Made by a program: the position numbers and the translations under genes. Below the pieces are notes generated by a model. The model made no database searches. It saw only the letters and a list, made by a program, of their open reading frames with translations, and was not told the DNA's origin. A stretch of DNA of 64,000 nt from Maniola hyperantus (lineage: Eukaryota > Arthropoda > Insecta > Lepidoptera > Nymphalidae), in assembly GCF_902806685.2 (NCBI RefSeq), contig NC_048547.1:11419196-11483195 (forward strand). Reading direction: 5' to 3'. Of this stretch, positions 62,481 to 64,000 are shown piece by piece; position 1 is the first letter of the stretch, and the number at the start of each line of letters is the position of its first letter.

Positions 62481-63851
62481 TTTTTAAAATTGGATTTATA
62501 TATCCATCCTGCGTTTTTAATAATTGTTATTGATATATTTCGTTGTCTTAAGCAAAATACTATAATAAATAATGATTTATTGGACGAAATTAGATATGAG
62601 TCAAAAGTAGCCCATTATAAAAACTAGTCACTCTCCAAAAAAAAGTGTGTACAGAAGCAGTTATAATATAGGTAGGTAATGGACGTGTCACTATTAAACA
62701 ATACCTAAACTATAATGATAGAAAACAGAACTAAAAATTTGCTAAAAATCTAACACTAAATATAGAATATGTTATTGTGATACATAATTAATATGTAAAC
62801 TTATGTAGTTATATAAATTATATGTAAATTGTGATAACAAAAATATAAGTAGAATTAAGATATTACTTATATGTTGTGCAGGGTATCACAGTTTCGGACT
62901 GATTTAATAAACACAGCAGATTTGCCATTTAATATGTCAATCACTTGAATATAATAAAATTCTTATGATAATTGATAATATTATTATGTAACCTATTATG
63001 ATAGTTAGGTACACTACTTATCTGAATATGTAGTTTTAATTTTTCTACATCGCTGTGGTGAGCCTGTACTATATAGCCTGTAGGTCTGTAGGTACTATCA
63101 TAGGTAATAGATACTGAATACATATACCAAGGGTACCAAAATAAAATACAGACATAATATGTCAGATTTGTATTTACTTCCGACACTCTTTAACTGTATG
63201 ATTCGTATCAAATCACTGGCAACATAATCGACAGCTAGATTCAACGAGCGATAAAACTCCGTTAGAACCAATTTGCATTCAACAAAAACTCTTTGAGGCA
63301 ATTTCTCCGCGGGTTTTTTTTTATGCCTTCCACGATATCGTGGTATGCGTGGGGCATTAGCGCCGCCGTAAGAGACAGAGAATAACAAGTTGAAGTTGTA
63401 AATTGTAATCGAGTTATATATGTAGGTATTTATTTATAGGTATTTCATTTATTTATTTAATTGCTGGCGTACAATTTATTTATTAGTTTTACGCATTTTA
63501 TTTCATGCACGACCTTTTAGAGCCTTAAATAAACTGAAATGCGCTGAAACGGCTGAAAATGAACATATTAAATAGAGTTTTTCAGCACGACTTCGTAGCT
63601 GTACTTAAAATGGATAGTAGATGGCAGCCCCAAAACAGCTGTTCTGTTTGACGGCCATTTCAAATAAGTAGAGTTTGTGCTAATTCCGCTCGAAAAACGT
63701 TTCTCTCAGAAGTTTTACCTACTTGAAAAAAATGAATCATACTAAACTAAGTAGATTTACATCAAACTTACTGAGTTAACGCCTTTGACACGGAAGTTGA
63801 AAGAAAACTAGAGATACTACGTACGAATAGAGCGCCATTATGGCTCAGTAG
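62481..63851. other. No recognised feature
   Basis: AT-rich. TAGATGGCAGCCCCAAAACA (63617) is loosely like the direct repeat at 39809. Confidence 0.4.
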
Positions 63852-64000
63852 GTACCTATAGTCCATGACAGGTCGAGATGGCAATCAGGGTATGAGGCGG
63901 GGGGACGCCCCGCACACCCGCACGTCACCCGCGCTCGCCCTCACCAGGTTAGGGTGGGGGCTGTGCGGGTGTGCGGGGCGTTCCATCTCCCCGATTGCCA
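63852..64000. mobile_element. J-family element, copy 5, cut by window end
   Basis: TATAGTCCATGACAGGTCGA, GAGGCGGGGGGACGCCCCGC, CACCCGCACGTCACCCGCGC, then GGGGGCTGTGCGGGTGTGCG, ending CCCCGATTGCCA at the last base. The right TIR continues outside. Confidence 0.75.

Overview
The window looks like nuclear DNA of a moth or butterfly (Lepidoptera). Its AT-rich background is full of short TAGGTA/TACCTA runs. It is packed with dispersed repeats of the kinds common in that order: tRNA-headed SINEs, RTE, R1-clade and CR1/L2-like LINE pieces, and many short inverted-repeat (MITE-like) elements. No bacterial gene organisation is present and almost none of the short open frames look like host genes. I judged family membership by eye from copies inside this window, so family names are working labels: SINE-1 (tRNA head, GAT-repeat tail), SINE-2 (tRNA head, GTCTG repeats, LINE-like tail), SINE-3 (tRNA-Phe-like head), Rep-A (GTCA-repeat end), Rep-C (GTTTG-rich end), Rep-D (GCGAGTC/GACTCGC palindrome at one end, GTCT repeats near the other), and inverted-repeat families F, G, J, K, M, N, P, Q, Y and Z.

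Layout. 1-11.6 kb: inverted-repeat elements and nested retroelement relics, including an RTE relic (4.8-5.6 kb) carrying two later insertions and another RTE piece (8.56-8.94 kb) flanked by a roughly 110-bp duplication. 11.6-12.1 kb: the best host-gene candidate, a minus-strand 5' end with two splice donors, one acceptor and an ATG just before the second donor. 12.1-23 kb: mostly unique AT-rich DNA with SINE-2, Rep-A and a head-to-tail Rep-D pair. 23.3-29 kb: strongly nested DNA-transposon territory, with a hAT-like element (8-bp duplication) inside a TTAA-flanked GC-rich element, and a second TTAA family. 29.6-40.6 kb: a second hAT-like element that interrupts an open frame, an inverted SINE-1 pair and more TTAA elements.

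The one large coding unit is a full-length, apparently intact R1-clade LINE at 40,745-45,829. ORF1 is gag-like with three zinc knuckles; ORF2 carries endonuclease, reverse transcriptase and a CCHC motif; a 50-A tail ends the element. It sits inside the tRNA-derived head of a SINE-1 copy with a 14-bp target duplication (40,731-40,744 and 45,830-45,843). ORF2 has no usable ATG; a canonical A-AAA-AAC slippery heptamer lies just before the ORF1 stop, so ORF2 is probably made by -1 frameshifting. A diverged 5'-truncated relative lies at 54.6-54.8 kb on the minus strand.

46-64 kb: more SINE/MITE copies, a possible long hAT element, a retroelement piece with a decayed hammerhead-ribozyme-like fold (48.1 kb), several perfect palindromes, a retroelement C-terminal coding relic (57.1-57.3 kb), a possible minus-strand 5' exon (60 kb), and a GC-rich inverted-repeat element cut by the window end.
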